In this document: positions 1-9,407 of the stretch, piece after piece
Layout: every line of letters begins with the position of its first letter
Numbering within the stretch: the stretch's first letter is position 1
NCBI RefSeq assembly: GCF_013204845.1
Contig: NZ_JABMKY010000035.1
Location: forward strand, 1 to 64,000
Direction: 5' to 3'
Length of the DNA: 64,000 nt
Origin: Paenibacillus qinlingensis
GTDB lineage: Bacteria; Bacillota; Bacilli; Paenibacillales; NBRC-103111
The notes under the pieces: generated by a model
What the model was told of the DNA's origin: nothing
What the model saw: the letters and a program-made list of their open reading frames with translations, nothing else
The model's database searches: none
Position numbers and translations under genes: made by a program

Positions 1-93
1 AGACCCCTTGTAGACGACGAGGTTGATAGGTTCGAGGTGGAAGTGCGGCAACGTATGCAGCTGACGAATACTAATCGGTCGAGGGCTTAACCA
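1..93 (+). rRNA. 23S ribosomal RNA, 3' end (partial)
   Basis: The first ~92 bases match the conserved 3' terminus of bacterial 23S rRNA, including the GTTGATAGGTTCGAGGTGGA block and the terminal CTAATCGGTCGAGGGCTTAA segment. The gene begins upstream of the window. The end is placed just after the terminal AACC by analogy with Bacillus 23S. No 5S rRNA gene follows: only about 70 bases separate it from the first tRNA. Confidence 0.95.
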
Positions 94-161
94 AAATTCC
101 TAAGAGTAAGACTTACGTTGAAGTTTCGTATCTAGTTTTAAGGGAATAATATTCCTACTGT

Positions 162-235
162 GGCGATCGTGGCGAAGGGGTTAACGCACCGGTTTGTGGA
201 TCCGGCATTCGTGGGTTCAAGTCCCATCGGTCGCC
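162..235 (+). tRNA. tRNA-His (GTG)
   Basis: The cloverleaf folds with acceptor stem GCGATCG/CGGTCGC, anticodon loop TTGTGGA (anticodon GTG) and T-arm GTGGG/CCCAT. As expected for tRNA-His, a G at position -1 is encoded (base 162) and faces the discriminator C73 (base 235). The 3' CCA is not encoded. Confidence 0.95.
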
Positions 236-250
236 CTTTTCCCTTATTAA

Positions 251-322
251 TGGGGATTAGCCAAGCGGTAAGGCAACGGACTTTGACTCCGTCATGCCTA
301 GGTTCAAATCCTAGATCCCCAG
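251..322 (+). tRNA. tRNA-Gln (TTG)
   Basis: Acceptor stem TGGGGAT/ATCCCCA is fully paired, the anticodon loop reads CTTTGAC (anticodon TTG), and the T-loop TTCAAAT is canonical. Discriminator is G; CCA is not encoded. It lies 15 bases after tRNA-His in the same transcript. Confidence 0.95.
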
Positions 323-335
323 TATTTTTTCATAA

Positions 336-417
336 GCGGTCGTGGTGGAACGGCAGACACACCATCTTGAGGGGGTGGCGCTCACAAGGCGTGGGGGTTC
401 AAATCCCCCCGACCGCA
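336..417 (+). tRNA. tRNA-Leu (GAG)
   Basis: Class II tRNA with acceptor stem GCGGTCG/CGACCGC, anticodon stem CCATC/GGTGG around loop TTGAGGG (anticodon GAG), a long variable arm (CGCTCACAAGGCG) and T-arm GGGGG/CCCCC. Discriminator is A; CCA is not encoded. Last gene of the rRNA-tRNA transcript. Confidence 0.95.
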
Positions 418-433
418 TCCCAGTTTTAGAAGC

Positions 434-470
434 AAGAAACCCTTGATATATAAGGGTTTCTTTTGTTTTT
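434..470 (+). terminator. Rho-independent terminator of the rRNA-tRNA operon
   Basis: Inverted repeat AAGAAACCCTT / AAGGGTTTCTT with an 8-base loop, followed by a T-rich run (TTTTGTTTTT), 17 bases after tRNA-Leu. Confidence 0.85.
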
Positions 471-484
471 ATATGGGAAGTTAG

Positions 485-538
485 AAGAGGAGGATGCCCC
501 ATAAGCCACAACTATGGCTACCGGACATCCTCCTCTTT
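485..538 (-). terminator. Terminator-like long hairpin, end of the glucuronoxylan operon
   Basis: AAGAGGAGGATG (485-496) pairs with CATCCTCCTCTT (526-537) around a ~29-base interior. It sits just past the stop of the GH2 gene, so it probably ends that minus-strand operon. Its interior resembles that of the hairpin at 27427-27477; both carry a GCCAC...ATGGCTAC core. Confidence 0.65.
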
Positions 539-550
539 GCGTTTCCATAC

Positions 551-3500
551 TTACTTAATAAATCGAACCCATCCCATGTCGATGTTGCAGCCGGGAAGAA
601 AAATGAGCGAGACGGTATTTTTGCCTGTGATCGATTCGTTTAGATTGAACACGGCACTGGTGTACTCCTCATAGTTTGCCACTTCGATCATTTGTCTGAT
701 TTCACGTTGGCCATCGGTAAACAAGAGTTGTATCGAATTTTGTGCGATATGGGAGCGCCAGCAAATTTCAATTTGTCTTGCGCCTAATTCACCGAAGTCC
801 ATATTTTCGTATACGAGTGATACGTTATTCCCTATCTGTTCGATCGTGTCCTCTCGAATGGTAAAGCAGTCGCCATACACCGTTGTGACTTCAGTGGCTT
901 TCAATTTTTGGAACGCCTTTTGATACCGGGAAAAGGTAAAGCCTTGGATATGTACCTTTTGTCTAAACACAAGGCATAAGGTGGTCACACCGATCAACCT
1001 ACGCGGGAGCTTACAGATCACCTCCTGGTAAGTATTCCAAATGGAACCTTTGTCGTAGTGGATGGTGCTGAGAAGCTCGCCGCCCTCCAAAGGCATTCCT
1101 TCCCAAATCTCAAAGGTGAAAGGGTCTTTACTCAAAGGGAATAAAGGCAAAGTAATCTCATCTGACCCGTAATCTCCAAAGTCTAAGTCTTTAAACCCGA
1201 CATGACTCTCGCCATCTCTTAACGTAGCTACCCCGCGCTCATTGCCATTGGTCAACTCTACGTTGCTCGTATTGTACAGTCCGCCGGATACGAACTCATA
1301 AGGATTAATAAAAGGCTTTCCTAAGCCTTGAATGTGCAATGTAACCATTGAGATAAAAGCAAAATGATTTCCGCCGTTCTTAGGGGAACAACGCACATAA
1401 ACTTCACCGTCTCCCCTAGGCTTGATGGTTGCGGTTTGTCCATCATCAGCTACCACAATCGTGGCCAACTGGCTATCAATACCAGCGGAATCTGTGACCC
1501 GCCAATATAAGTCGCTATAGGTTGCATGTTCTGGAAAAGTCTTTGCCATTACATGGAAACCGTCCACTGTCAATTGGATTTTGCGAATAGGTACTTCACT
1601 CTGCACTATTTCTGCATGAATGATAGGCACGTTATTGTCAATCCGCTTTACAATGGCCAGCAGCTTCCCGCTAAAGAGCCGCCTGGAGTCTGACTGGTAC
1701 TGGTCATAGTCCGTAGCATCGCCGTTATCCAGTGCAAGCAGTGTTCCGTACTCAACGGATACCTGGACACGACAGTTGGCATTTTCAACGGGATTCCCTT
1801 GTAAATCCAACGCTGTAATCGTTGTGAATACAAGCCTACCTATAATTTCGTTCTCTAGCTGCAGCTTCACAGCATCACCAAAAGATGTTCTGCTTTGCGT
1901 TGCAATCTGCTTGCCATTGCCATCGTAAGCCACGGCGTGAAGCGTTCCAGTTCGATATTTGATTTGCCAATCTGCAACGATTTTATTGTGATTCAGCGAA
2001 ACTACACCTTGACTCTCCTCATTGACAAACAATTCAATTTGAGGAGCGTTGGAGCAGACTCTTATGTCGATGACCTGACCTTCTGAGAAATCCCAGTACG
2101 GATACAGATGGACGAAAGGCTCTTTTCGATAGTCGGTCCATGCAGCTTTAAACAAGTAATACGAATCTTTGGGAAAGCCTGCTGTATCTACATGTCCAAG
2201 ATAAGTATTCTTGGTGTGGTAAGGTGTTGGCTCGCCTAGGTAGTCCTGGCCTGCCCAAATAAACTGTCCTAGTGAGAAAGGAGTGTCGGCGTCTGCTTGG
2301 ATACACCATTCCACGCTTTTGGCTCCCCAGCTTGTGGCGCTGTTGCCAAGAGCCGAACATTGCAGATCATCGTCCGCTAAAATCGATTTGGAGAGTGGAA
2401 AATGGTAAATGCCTCGGCTTTGCACCGTAGAACAAGTCTCACTCCCATAGATGATCCAATCCGGATGAGCAATATGATGCTTTTCGTATAAGGACTCAGC
2501 GTAGTTATAGCCGATTAGTTTGATAACGTCGGCGCATTTTTGCGTATTTTCCCAAGGCATGTAGTTGGAGCATAAGGTGACAGGCGCATGAACGCGGGGA
2601 TCATGCTTTTTTACTAATTCCATGAGGTACGTCATCGTGGCTATTCCGGTCTCTGCATCTGCATGCGTATCATAAACTTCGTTGCCAACACTCCACATAA
2701 TAATAGAAGGGTGATTGCGATCACGGCGAATCCAAGAGGCTACATCCTTTTCCGCCCATTCATCAAAGAAACGCGCATAGTCATGTTTCGTTTTGGGACG
2801 CTTCCAAACGTCGAATATTTCGCTCATGACAAGAAAACCCATTTCATCTGCAATATCGTTAAAAATGCTAGCGGGCGGGTTATGAGCCGTACGGATAGCG
2901 TTGACTCCCATTTTACGGAATATCGTAAGCTGCCTGCGAATGGCGTCCGGATATACTGCCGCACCCAATCCGCCGAGATCGTGATGGAGGCAGACGCCAT
3001 TTAACTTGACATGCCTGCCGTTGAGGAGAAATCCCCGATCTGTCGTAAACGCGATCGTCCTAAAGCCAAAGCGAGTATCCGCTGTATCTGTGATCTCACC
3101 GTTAACCGAGAGCTCACTTCGCAAGGTGTAGAGCTTTGGATTTTCAACGTCCCACTCGACGATTTCGTCATCGTTTTCTAAAAGCGTGTGGCGAACCTGA
3201 TAAGGTATTCCTTCGGTTTCTACTTCCACATCTACTTCGTAACTCCATTGACCATCCACTTTGCGCGTCGTAATATAGATTCCGTCAGATGCGAAGTGAC
3301 ATGCGTTTTTTACAATCAGAAACACATCCCGATATATGCCCGCCCCTGTATACCATCGGGAGTTTGGCGCTTGATGAACGACCTTTAGCATAATGGTGTT
3401 CATGCTGTCTCTGCATATAAAACCTGATATATCAAACTCAAATGCGGTGTATCCATACTTCCACTGACCTACCTCTTTGTCGTTTACAAACAGGGTACTG

Positions 3501-3703
3501 TCCATATATACGCCATCAAAGCGGATGAAAAGACGCTGTCCGTCATTTATGTTACTTGCGTCCAGATCACGCTTGTACCAGCCAATGTCATCTTTGTACA
3601 AATTGTTGGTATCTGCAATTAACCAGTCGTGGGGAACGCTGACGGGTACAAACTCGCCCGGTTCCCCTATTGCAAACAGCCAACCATCATTCAATAGCTT
3701 CAT
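551..3703 (-). CDS. Glycoside hydrolase family 2 protein (beta-galactosidase/beta-glucuronidase superfamily)
   Basis: Cytoplasmic retaining glycosidase of 1,050 residues with no signal peptide. The family order is visible: N-terminal sugar-binding jelly roll (about 1-180), Ig-like domain, then a TIM barrel. The barrel carries the GH2 hallmarks NGVCLHHDLGGLG, GVNAIRTAHNPP, the acid/base Glu342 in WSVGNEV and the nucleophile Glu422 in IIYGSETCS. About 400 further C-terminal residues form extra beta-sandwich domains. The reading frame stays open to 3766, but the ATG at 3703 is preferred because a GGAGG at 3716-3720 precedes it. It is the last gene of the aguA operon, so the natural substrate is probably a hemicellulose-derived oligosaccharide. 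Specificity (galactoside, glucuronide, xyloside or other) cannot be read from the sequence. Confidence 0.85.
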   Translation of the reverse strand: MKLLNDGWLFAIGEPGEFVPVSVPHDWLIADTNNLYKDDIGWYKRDLDASNINDGQRLFIRFDGVYMDSTLFVNDKEVGQWKYGYTAFEFDISGFICRDSMNTIMLKVVHQAPNSRWYTGAGIYRDVFLIVKNACHFASDGIYITTRKVDGQWSYEVDVEVETEGIPYQVRHTLLENDDEIVEWDVENPKLYTLRSELSVNGEITDTADTRFGFRTIAFTTDRGFLLNGRHVKLNGVCLHHDLGGLGAAVYPDAIRRQLTIFRKMGVNAIRTAHNPPASIFNDIADEMGFLVMSEIFDVWKRPKTKHDYARFFDEWAEKDVASWIRRDRNHPSIIMWSVGNEVYDTHADAETGIATMTYLMELVKKHDPRVHAPVTLCSNYMPWENTQKCADVIKLIGYNYAESLYEKHHIAHPDWIIYGSETCSTVQSRGIYHFPLSKSILADDDLQCSALGNSATSWGAKSVEWCIQADADTPFSLGQFIWAGQDYLGEPTPYHTKNTYLGHVDTAGFPKDSYYLFKAAWTDYRKEPFVHLYPYWDFSEGQVIDIRVCSNAPQIELFVNEESQGVVSLNHNKIVADWQIKYRTGTLHAVAYDGNGKQIATQSRTSFGDAVKLQLENEIIGRLVFTTITALDLQGNPVENANCRVQVSVEYGTLLALDNGDATDYDQYQSDSRRLFSGKLLAIVKRIDNNVPIIHAEIVQSEVPIRKIQLTVDGFHVMAKTFPEHATYSDLYWRVTDSAGIDSQLATIVVADDGQTATIKPRGDGEVYVRCSPKNGGNHFAFISMVTLHIQGLGKPFINPYEFVSGGLYNTSNVELTNGNERGVATLRDGESHVGFKDLDFGDYGSDEITLPLFPLSKDPFTFEIWEGMPLEGGELLSTIHYDKGSIWNTYQEVICKLPRRLIGVTTLCLVFRQKVHIQGFTFSRYQKAFQKLKATEVTTVYGDCFTIREDTIEQIGNNVSLVYENMDFGELGARQIEICWRSHIAQNSIQLLFTDGQREIRQMIEVANYEEYTSAVFNLNESITGKNTVSLIFLPGCNIDMGWVRFIK

Positions 3704-3778
3704 ACGAATCCCATGCCTCCATAAAAGCCTAGAGGCTTGCATGTGCAAGCCTCTGTGCGTTATCAATCTTTAATAATG

Positions 3779-5500
3779 TTATTTCAGCGTTGTTTCTTTT
3801 CCGAAAGATTTCTCCCATGCAGCTGTTCGCTCGTCGATAATCGCTTGACCGCCTGAATTGAGGTAATCCTTCATGCCTCCATCATATACAGCGTCAAATT
3901 TGTCAACAGGTGCCACAACAGCTTTGTTCAAGAGCGTATCACGTTTTTCTTTAAGAGCTTGCCCTTGTCCGTTTTCAGCCTTGATAGCACCCACATTGGC
4001 ATTTTTGCCTACACGACCATCATGAGTTGTAATTTGATTCGCTTTCTCAATATATTTGGCATCAATACCCGCATATCCGTTGGCAATTGATTTGACTGTC
4101 TTAGCAGGATCGCCAAGGTCAAGACCATTGCTTGTGATCGTGTAGTCGATGTTTGCTGGAGAGTTCATAATTTTTTCGCCTGTTGCTGCAATTGTCTTCA
4201 CAGAACCGTCAGGCAACGTTTGACGAGTCACCCCTTCTTCTCCAAATTGAAGGAATACGCGATTATCAAGCTTGGAAATCCAATTTAAATAGAGCAGAGA
4301 AGCAATGGGTTCTTTGTTTGTACCTGGGAAAAAGATTTTACGGTCAACAGGGCCTGATAAAAATTTCTTATAAACACCAGCATCATTGGCGAATGGTTCA
4401 ACAGCAATATAAGCTGCATCTGGGCTAACAAGCTTCTGAAGGCCTGCCTGAATGCTGTCGGCGCCGTTACGGTATGGGTAATCCCAGTTGTGCATAAATG
4501 CGCCAACATAGCCCGCTTTCATGAGATTATCTTCCGTTTTATCTCCGGCAGGATAAAGTGCGAAATCCTTCCAAACAAGACCTTGGTTATACCACTTGTT
4601 CAACGTTTTTATGCCTTCTTTGTAATTCGGGTAGAGGAAACGCCGATCGTCAAAGTCGTGCGTGTAGATGTCCTTGTCTGTTATATTATTGGGCGTGTAT
4701 GCGGCCGTCAAATGATCTGTACGCCAACCGACGTCAAAGCTCGTGGAAAAAGGAATTATCTTGTCGGCATCTTTCCCTAGAAGCGTGGAAGCGTTGTCTT
4801 TAAAGGCTTTTAGCATGCTTTCAAATTCTGCTAACGTTTTTGGCGCTTGAAGATTGAGCTTCTTTAACCAATCCTCGCGCACAAAGGTATTCGTGCGGTT
4901 AAGGGTGTTCAAACGGGATTCTATGGCCCACAAGGTTCCTTTGCTAGGATCTTTGTCCCAATAGATGTTTGCTTCAGTTAAATATTTCCACATGTCCGGC
5001 AGAAGGTCTTTGTTATCCTTGAGCAGGGGACCTAGGTCAAGAACACCGCCCATATTGGCGTACGTTTGGATGGTTGGATAAGAGTAGGTCAGACTGATAT
5101 CCGGTGCTTGATTCCCTGCCAACAGATTGTTAATTGCTTCGCCCTCTGTCCAACGAGGAACAGGAACAAAAGTAACATCTACATTGTGATCACGAAGCAT
5201 GCCGTCCTTAATATATTTTGTATAGAAGTTGTTCTCTGGTTTGGTTCCCCCTGGATTACCACGGTCATAAATCTCTACTTTGATTTTACGAGTATCCTTG
5301 AATTTGAGATTAGAATCGAGACCTAGCTTTTCTAGTGCTGCGTTGTTGTTAGGCACATTAGATGCAGGCGCTGAAGCTGTTGGGGCTGATGGAGCTGCTG
5401 AATCTGATGGAGTTGGCTTGTCGTTAGTGGTACATCCTGAAAGTGCTCCAGCAAAAATGGTACTAACCGCTAGAACGGACAATGCTTTGAGAAATTTCAC
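3779..5500 (-). CDS. Extracellular solute-binding lipoprotein of a carbohydrate ABC importer (LplA-like)
   Basis: 573-residue sugar-binding protein anchored to the outer face of the membrane. The N-terminus is a lipoprotein signal peptide ending in the lipobox LSGC with Cys23. A Ser/Pro/Ala-rich linker follows, then the large periplasmic-binding-protein fold typical of the LplA group. Start is GTG with GGAGG seven bases upstream (5508-5512). It lies between the two permease genes and the GH2 gene in the aguA operon. By analogy with Paenibacillus aldouronate-utilisation clusters, it probably captures methylglucuronoxylan oligosaccharides. No ATPase gene is present, as is usual for this importer class, which borrows a shared MsmX-type ATPase. 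Confidence 0.88.
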   Translation of the reverse strand: MKFLKALSVLAVSTIFAGALSGCTTNDKPTPSDSAAPSAPTASAPASNVPNNNAALEKLGLDSNLKFKDTRKIKVEIYDRGNPGGTKPENNFYTKYIKDGMLRDHNVDVTFVPVPRWTEGEAINNLLAGNQAPDISLTYSYPTIQTYANMGGVLDLGPLLKDNKDLLPDMWKYLTEANIYWDKDPSKGTLWAIESRLNTLNRTNTFVREDWLKKLNLQAPKTLAEFESMLKAFKDNASTLLGKDADKIIPFSTSFDVGWRTDHLTAAYTPNNITDKDIYTHDFDDRRFLYPNYKEGIKTLNKWYNQGLVWKDFALYPAGDKTEDNLMKAGYVGAFMHNWDYPYRNGADSIQAGLQKLVSPDAAYIAVEPFANDAGVYKKFLSGPVDRKIFFPGTNKEPIASLLYLNWISKLDNRVFLQFGEEGVTRQTLPDGSVKTIAATGEKIMNSPANIDYTITSNGLDLGDPAKTVKSIANGYAGIDAKYIEKANQITTHDGRVGKNANVGAIKAENGQGQALKEKRDTLLNKAVVAPVDKFDAVYDGGMKDYLNSGGQAIIDERTAAWEKSFGKETTLK

Positions 5501-5573
5501 GGTTATTCCTCCTATTTCTTATTTGGTTTCCTTTATAAAAATTGACGTAGCCAATTCCTATCATGCGTTAAAA

Positions 5574-6443
5574 TTAACCTTTTACCGCTCCAATTGTGAC
5601 GCCGGAGATAAAGTATCTCTGCAGCCACGGATAAATAAGCAAAATCGGTACAGTTGCAAACATAACTGTTGCTGATTTAATCGTTTCAGACAGGCCTGGG
5701 CTTGAAAAACCTTCCTGCGTAGCCACCTCAATGCTACTGACACTATTAAGTATGTTATAAAGCAGCAGTTGTATGGGGAAGTAAGTTCTATCGGACATAA
5801 ACATTAATGCATCAGAGAATCCGTTCCAGCGGCCTACTGCATAGAAAAGAGCCAGCGTTGCAAGCACAGGAGTGGAAAGCGGTAGATAGATGTTGATAAG
5901 TACCCTAAGAGGGCCTGCACCATCGATTTCAGCGGATTCCCTAAGACTCTCTGGAATCCCGAAGAAAAAGCTGCGCATGATGATGACATTAAATACACTA
6001 ATGCAGTTTGGCAGAATCAGTACCAACGGATTATTAAGTAAGTGCAGCTCTTTCAAAAGCAAGTAGGTCGGGATTGTGCCTGCACTAAAGTACATGGTAA
6101 AGATTATGAGTGCCGTGATAATCTTTTTACCTTTTAGGTTGTCATAGGTAAGCGGGTATGCACACAGAATCGTCATTAGCATCGACCAAAGCGTGGTAAT
6201 CACAGTTAGTATGGCTGTCCACAACAATGCCCATGTGTATTTGGAATCGCCAAGTACCGTTGAGTAAGCATCGAAATTCAGTCCTACAGGCAGAATTAAT
6301 ACTTCATTTTTCACCAAGGAACTGGCGGAACTTAGAGATCGTGCCAATATATTCAACAATGGCAGGAGACAGATTAAAATACACAAGAAACAAATGAAAG
6401 CGATAATCCAGTCTCCAATTCTAGTACCTTTTGATTTAATCAT
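5574..6443 (-). CDS. Carbohydrate ABC transporter permease (YtcP/LplC-like)
   Basis: 289-residue inner-membrane permease with about six hydrophobic segments. It carries the EAA-type loop near ESLRESAEIDGAGPLRVLINIYLPLS, quoted here in parts as ESAEIDGAGP and IYLPLSTPVL, which docks onto the ATPase. The C-terminus GVTIGAVKG is typical of the YtcP/AraQ group. The upstream-extended reading frame starts at 6521, but the ATG at 6443 has AGGAGG at 6451-6456, seven bases away. That Shine-Dalgarno overlaps the stop codon of the preceding permease, so the two are translationally coupled. Confidence 0.88.
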   Translation of the reverse strand: MIKSKGTRIGDWIIAFICFLCILICLLPLLNILARSLSSASSLVKNEVLILPVGLNFDAYSTVLGDSKYTWALLWTAILTVITTLWSMLMTILCAYPLTYDNLKGKKIITALIIFTMYFSAGTIPTYLLLKELHLLNNPLVLILPNCISVFNVIIMRSFFFGIPESLRESAEIDGAGPLRVLINIYLPLSTPVLATLALFYAVGRWNGFSDALMFMSDRTYFPIQLLLYNILNSVSSIEVATQEGFSSPGLSETIKSATVMFATVPILLIYPWLQRYFISGVTIGAVKG

Positions 6444-6454
6444 GTTACAGCCTC

Positions 6455-7384
6455 CTACCAGATGCCACGATCGCCAAATTTTTTCGCCAGAGCATTTGCT
6501 GCAAACAAGAAGATGACGCACACAACGGACTGGAATATACCGACGGCAGTGGTGAGAGAAAATTGCAATCCACGAATACCGTTGTTGTATACGAATATGG
6601 AAATAACGTTAGAAACTTCTGTGACAAGTTTATTGCTGAGTGCGTAAGGTCTGTCAAATTCACTGCCCAAAATACGTCCAAGGCTTAAAATAAGCATAAT
6701 AATGATCGTAGGACGAAGTCCTGGCAGCGTAATATGCCAAATATTGCGTAAACGACTAGCTCCATCCACCGATGAGGCCTCATACAGTTCTGGGTTGATC
6801 CCTGTAATGGCTGCTAGATAGATGATGGTATTCCAACCACAGCTTTGCCATATGCCCAGGAAAATGTAAGTGACCACCCAATAACCAGGCTCATTCAGAA
6901 AAGGAATGGAGGCAAAGCCCATCTTATTTAGCAGGATGTTGACAAGCCCTGTAGTTGGCGCAAGAAGCTGGAGTGCCATACCTGAAATGATAATCCATGA
7001 TAAAAAGTGCGGCATATAGACAATCGTTTGGGTGAATCGCTTAAAACGTTTGAAAGCGAGCTCATTTAAGAGAATGGCTAGAATAATAGGTGCAGGGAAG
7101 CCAAACAGTAAGTCAAGAAAGTTTAGACCGATGGTATTTCTAAGTGAATAAAGAAAATCGCGATTAGAAAATGCCTGAATAAAATATTCGAACCCATTAT
7201 TTCCTGCCCACTCCATCTCAGATGGGCTTTTTACAATGCTATAGTTTTTGAAAGCAATTTGAATGTAGCCCATAGGTATGTACCGGAAAATGAGAAAGAA
7301 GGCCATTGGGAGAACCAACATCACATAGAGTATCCAGTAACGTTTCATGTACCGGAATGATGGACTCTTATTTGTAATTACCAT
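6455..7384 (-). CDS. Carbohydrate ABC transporter permease (LplB-like)
   Basis: 309-residue membrane permease, partner of the YtcP-like protein downstream. Six hydrophobic segments can be seen, and the EAA loop is present (YEASSVDGASRLRNIWHITL). It begins 12 bases after the stop of aguA. The upstream ribosome site is weak (AAGGCGG), and a Met at residue 13 is an alternative start. The product belongs to the LplB group that imports oligosaccharides into Paenibacillus and Bacillus. Its linkage to a GH67 enzyme supports aldouronate import. Confidence 0.87.
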   Translation of the reverse strand: MVITNKSPSFRYMKRYWILYVMLVLPMAFFLIFRYIPMGYIQIAFKNYSIVKSPSEMEWAGNNGFEYFIQAFSNRDFLYSLRNTIGLNFLDLLFGFPAPIILAILLNELAFKRFKRFTQTIVYMPHFLSWIIISGMALQLLAPTTGLVNILLNKMGFASIPFLNEPGYWVVTYIFLGIWQSCGWNTIIYLAAITGINPELYEASSVDGASRLRNIWHITLPGLRPTIIIMLILSLGRILGSEFDRPYALSNKLVTEVSNVISIFVYNNGIRGLQFSLTTAVGIFQSVVCVIFLFAANALAKKFGDRGIW

Positions 7385-7396
7385 ATTTGGACCGCC

Positions 7397-9340
7397 TTAC
7401 TTATAAATTTTTCTTCCCTTGACATCGTCAATGCCTGTTTTGCGATAGAAGTACGTATTCACTTGATCTCGCCACTCATGAGCATTGCGAAGTTGGTGTT
7501 TAAGCCGCTCTTTCACCGAGTTAAAGACTTCCTGTGGAAGTCGGTTCTCCAGCGACTCCCAGGATTGTAATAAGGCTTCCGCTTGCTGAGCACCCTCAAA
7601 GTGACTGTCATACATGTATTGCAGCAATGTTCGTCCGTCCTTCATTTTGTAGTCATACCGAACGCGATGGAAGAAGAGCAATAATTCCTCTGGACAAGTT
7701 GCTATATGGTCATACATGTTTTGTATTGACTCTGGATACTGAGTTGTAAATCCCGTTCCTTTGGAAGTACGATCGACTCCAATAGCATCAAAGCTTGCTC
7801 TGTGATACGTCCCCCATTTTGAAAACTCATAACCGTCAACATTAGGCCCGTAGTGAGAACTTGGATTTACCATAAATCCAATACCAAGAGGCGCTGTATA
7901 GCTCTCGTAAATCCCTCTGGATGTAAGCAGCATCTCCTCTATTGTTTGGTATCCATGCTCATCTGTTTCAAACGTAATCCGAATCCACTCACGAATCAGC
8001 TCTTTCGCAGTAACATCCGAATTCCACGCCATTCTCCCAAAAGCGTACAGATTGCACTGTGCAAGGGTGTTGCCTGTCCAGTTCCTGTTATTGCCTGTGT
8101 TTGTAACCGCTGTCACAGCAACGATTTCTTGACCAAACATGCTTTTCAATTGCTTCCCTTCGTCAACTTCAGTTGTCAAAATTTCTTCCCACTGAACAGC
8201 TAGGCTGAACAGGTCGATTTGCTGGCCTGTGTATTCCTGAGCAATCTGAAACTCAAGAGCCTCACGCGTGTATTTAAGGCTTGAAAAAAGAGGAGATACG
8301 GGCTCTCTCGTCTGAAAATCGACAGGGCCATTTTTAATTTGAAGAATAACGTTCTGATCAAATGTACCATCCAGTGGCTGAAAGTGTTTAAAAGCCGCCA
8401 TTGGACGATCGGTTTGTGTATCTCTCCAGTCCTGTTGGCAGTTATACACAAAGCATCGCCAAAAGACCAACCCGCCATATGGAGCAACCGCTGCGGCAAT
8501 CGTATTGGCACCGTCTGCCTGAGTTCGTCCGAAGGCCTCCGGGCCACCTCTGAATTCTGAGTCCGCTTTCACAACATAACCTAAGAAATCCGGAATTTTA
8601 TTGTATACAACGGCAGATTGCGCTTTCCAAAATTCTTTTACTCCCGCATCCAGCGGATCAGAGGTTGTAAGTCCACCGACAATCATCGGTGCATCAAAAT
8701 GTACCGATACCAACAATCGAATGCCAAAAGGTCTAAACAGAACAGCTAGTTCTGCCAAGTCAGCAAGCAGCGGTTCAGCAATCAGACCAGCACTTACTTT
8801 GTTTACGTTCACATTGTTAATGCAAATTCCGTTAATGCCGATAGAAGCCATGAGTCGGGCATAATCCTTCATCCTTTCTGCATCGTAATCAAACTTATTA
8901 TTACGGAAGAAGAAAGAATTACCAGCATATCCGCGTTCAATGTGTCCATCCATGTTGTCCCAATGATTGATGATGCGATAGTCCACATGGGGAGCGGAGC
9001 GCTCATGAATCTGTTCCATACGCTCTCCAGTGGCAAGACGGTTGAGGAAGCGATACACACCATATAAGAGACCCATCTTACTGCCGCCTGCGATTTCAAA
9101 TCCATTAACCAGTGGGGTGAGCGAAAACGCTTCATGCGCTCCATCGTCAATTTTCAATTGCAGTGTATACGCAGCACTTTCTTGAATTTCCCCCCATAGG
9201 CGATTTAAACCTAGACGACATTCTTGATGGATAAAATCTAAATCGAAGCCTGCATGGATTTGCAAAGGTTTAGGCTCTAGATTGGATTTTGGCTGTAACC
9301 AAGCATTGTATTCGGCATATTTTCGTATTGTGTGATTCAT
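7397..9340 (-). CDS. aguA: Alpha-glucuronidase, GH67
   Basis: Intracellular enzyme (647 residues, no signal peptide) that removes 4-O-methylglucuronic acid from the non-reducing end of aldouronic acids from xylan. The family signature NHWDNMDGHIERGYAG is at 125-140. Glu262 (in SEFRGGP), Asp341 (in GPVDFQTREP) and Glu369 (in IAQEYTG) correspond to acid Glu285 and base residues Asp364 and Glu392 of the Geobacillus enzyme. All three differ by the same offset of 23 residues, so the active site is intact and the N-terminus is about 23 residues shorter. The start has AGAGGTG upstream. First gene of a five-gene operon with an importer and a GH2 enzyme. A degenerate cre and an AraC-type direct repeat lie upstream. 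Confidence 0.93.
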   Translation of the reverse strand: MNHTIRKYAEYNAWLQPKSNLEPKPLQIHAGFDLDFIHQECRLGLNRLWGEIQESAAYTLQLKIDDGAHEAFSLTPLVNGFEIAGGSKMGLLYGVYRFLNRLATGERMEQIHERSAPHVDYRIINHWDNMDGHIERGYAGNSFFFRNNKFDYDAERMKDYARLMASIGINGICINNVNVNKVSAGLIAEPLLADLAELAVLFRPFGIRLLVSVHFDAPMIVGGLTTSDPLDAGVKEFWKAQSAVVYNKIPDFLGYVVKADSEFRGGPEAFGRTQADGANTIAAAVAPYGGLVFWRCFVYNCQQDWRDTQTDRPMAAFKHFQPLDGTFDQNVILQIKNGPVDFQTREPVSPLFSSLKYTREALEFQIAQEYTGQQIDLFSLAVQWEEILTTEVDEGKQLKSMFGQEIVAVTAVTNTGNNRNWTGNTLAQCNLYAFGRMAWNSDVTAKELIREWIRITFETDEHGYQTIEEMLLTSRGIYESYTAPLGIGFMVNPSSHYGPNVDGYEFSKWGTYHRASFDAIGVDRTSKGTGFTTQYPESIQNMYDHIATCPEELLLFFHRVRYDYKMKDGRTLLQYMYDSHFEGAQQAEALLQSWESLENRLPQEVFNSVKERLKHQLRNAHEWRDQVNTYFYRKTGIDDVKGRKIYK

Positions 9341-9360
9341 GAAGCACCTCTATTAGTTAA

Positions 9361-9374
9361 TTAAAGCGTTTTCT
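9361..9374 (-). promoter_or_regulatory. Degenerate CcpA (cre) site before aguA
   Basis: On the minus strand AGAAAACGCTTTAA matches the cre consensus TGWAANCGNTNWCA at 12 of 14 positions. It lies about 20 bases upstream of the aguA start, where CcpA binding would block initiation or elongation. The palindrome core AAACGCTTT is intact. Confidence 0.5.
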
Positions 9375-9407
9375 TAATTAAGAATTTAGCATTTAAAGAT
9401 TCCTTTC

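Noticed and set aside
160..429. An 89-codon open frame across the three tRNA genes.
   Set aside because: It overlaps well-formed tRNA genes and has no ribosome site; it is a chance reading frame.
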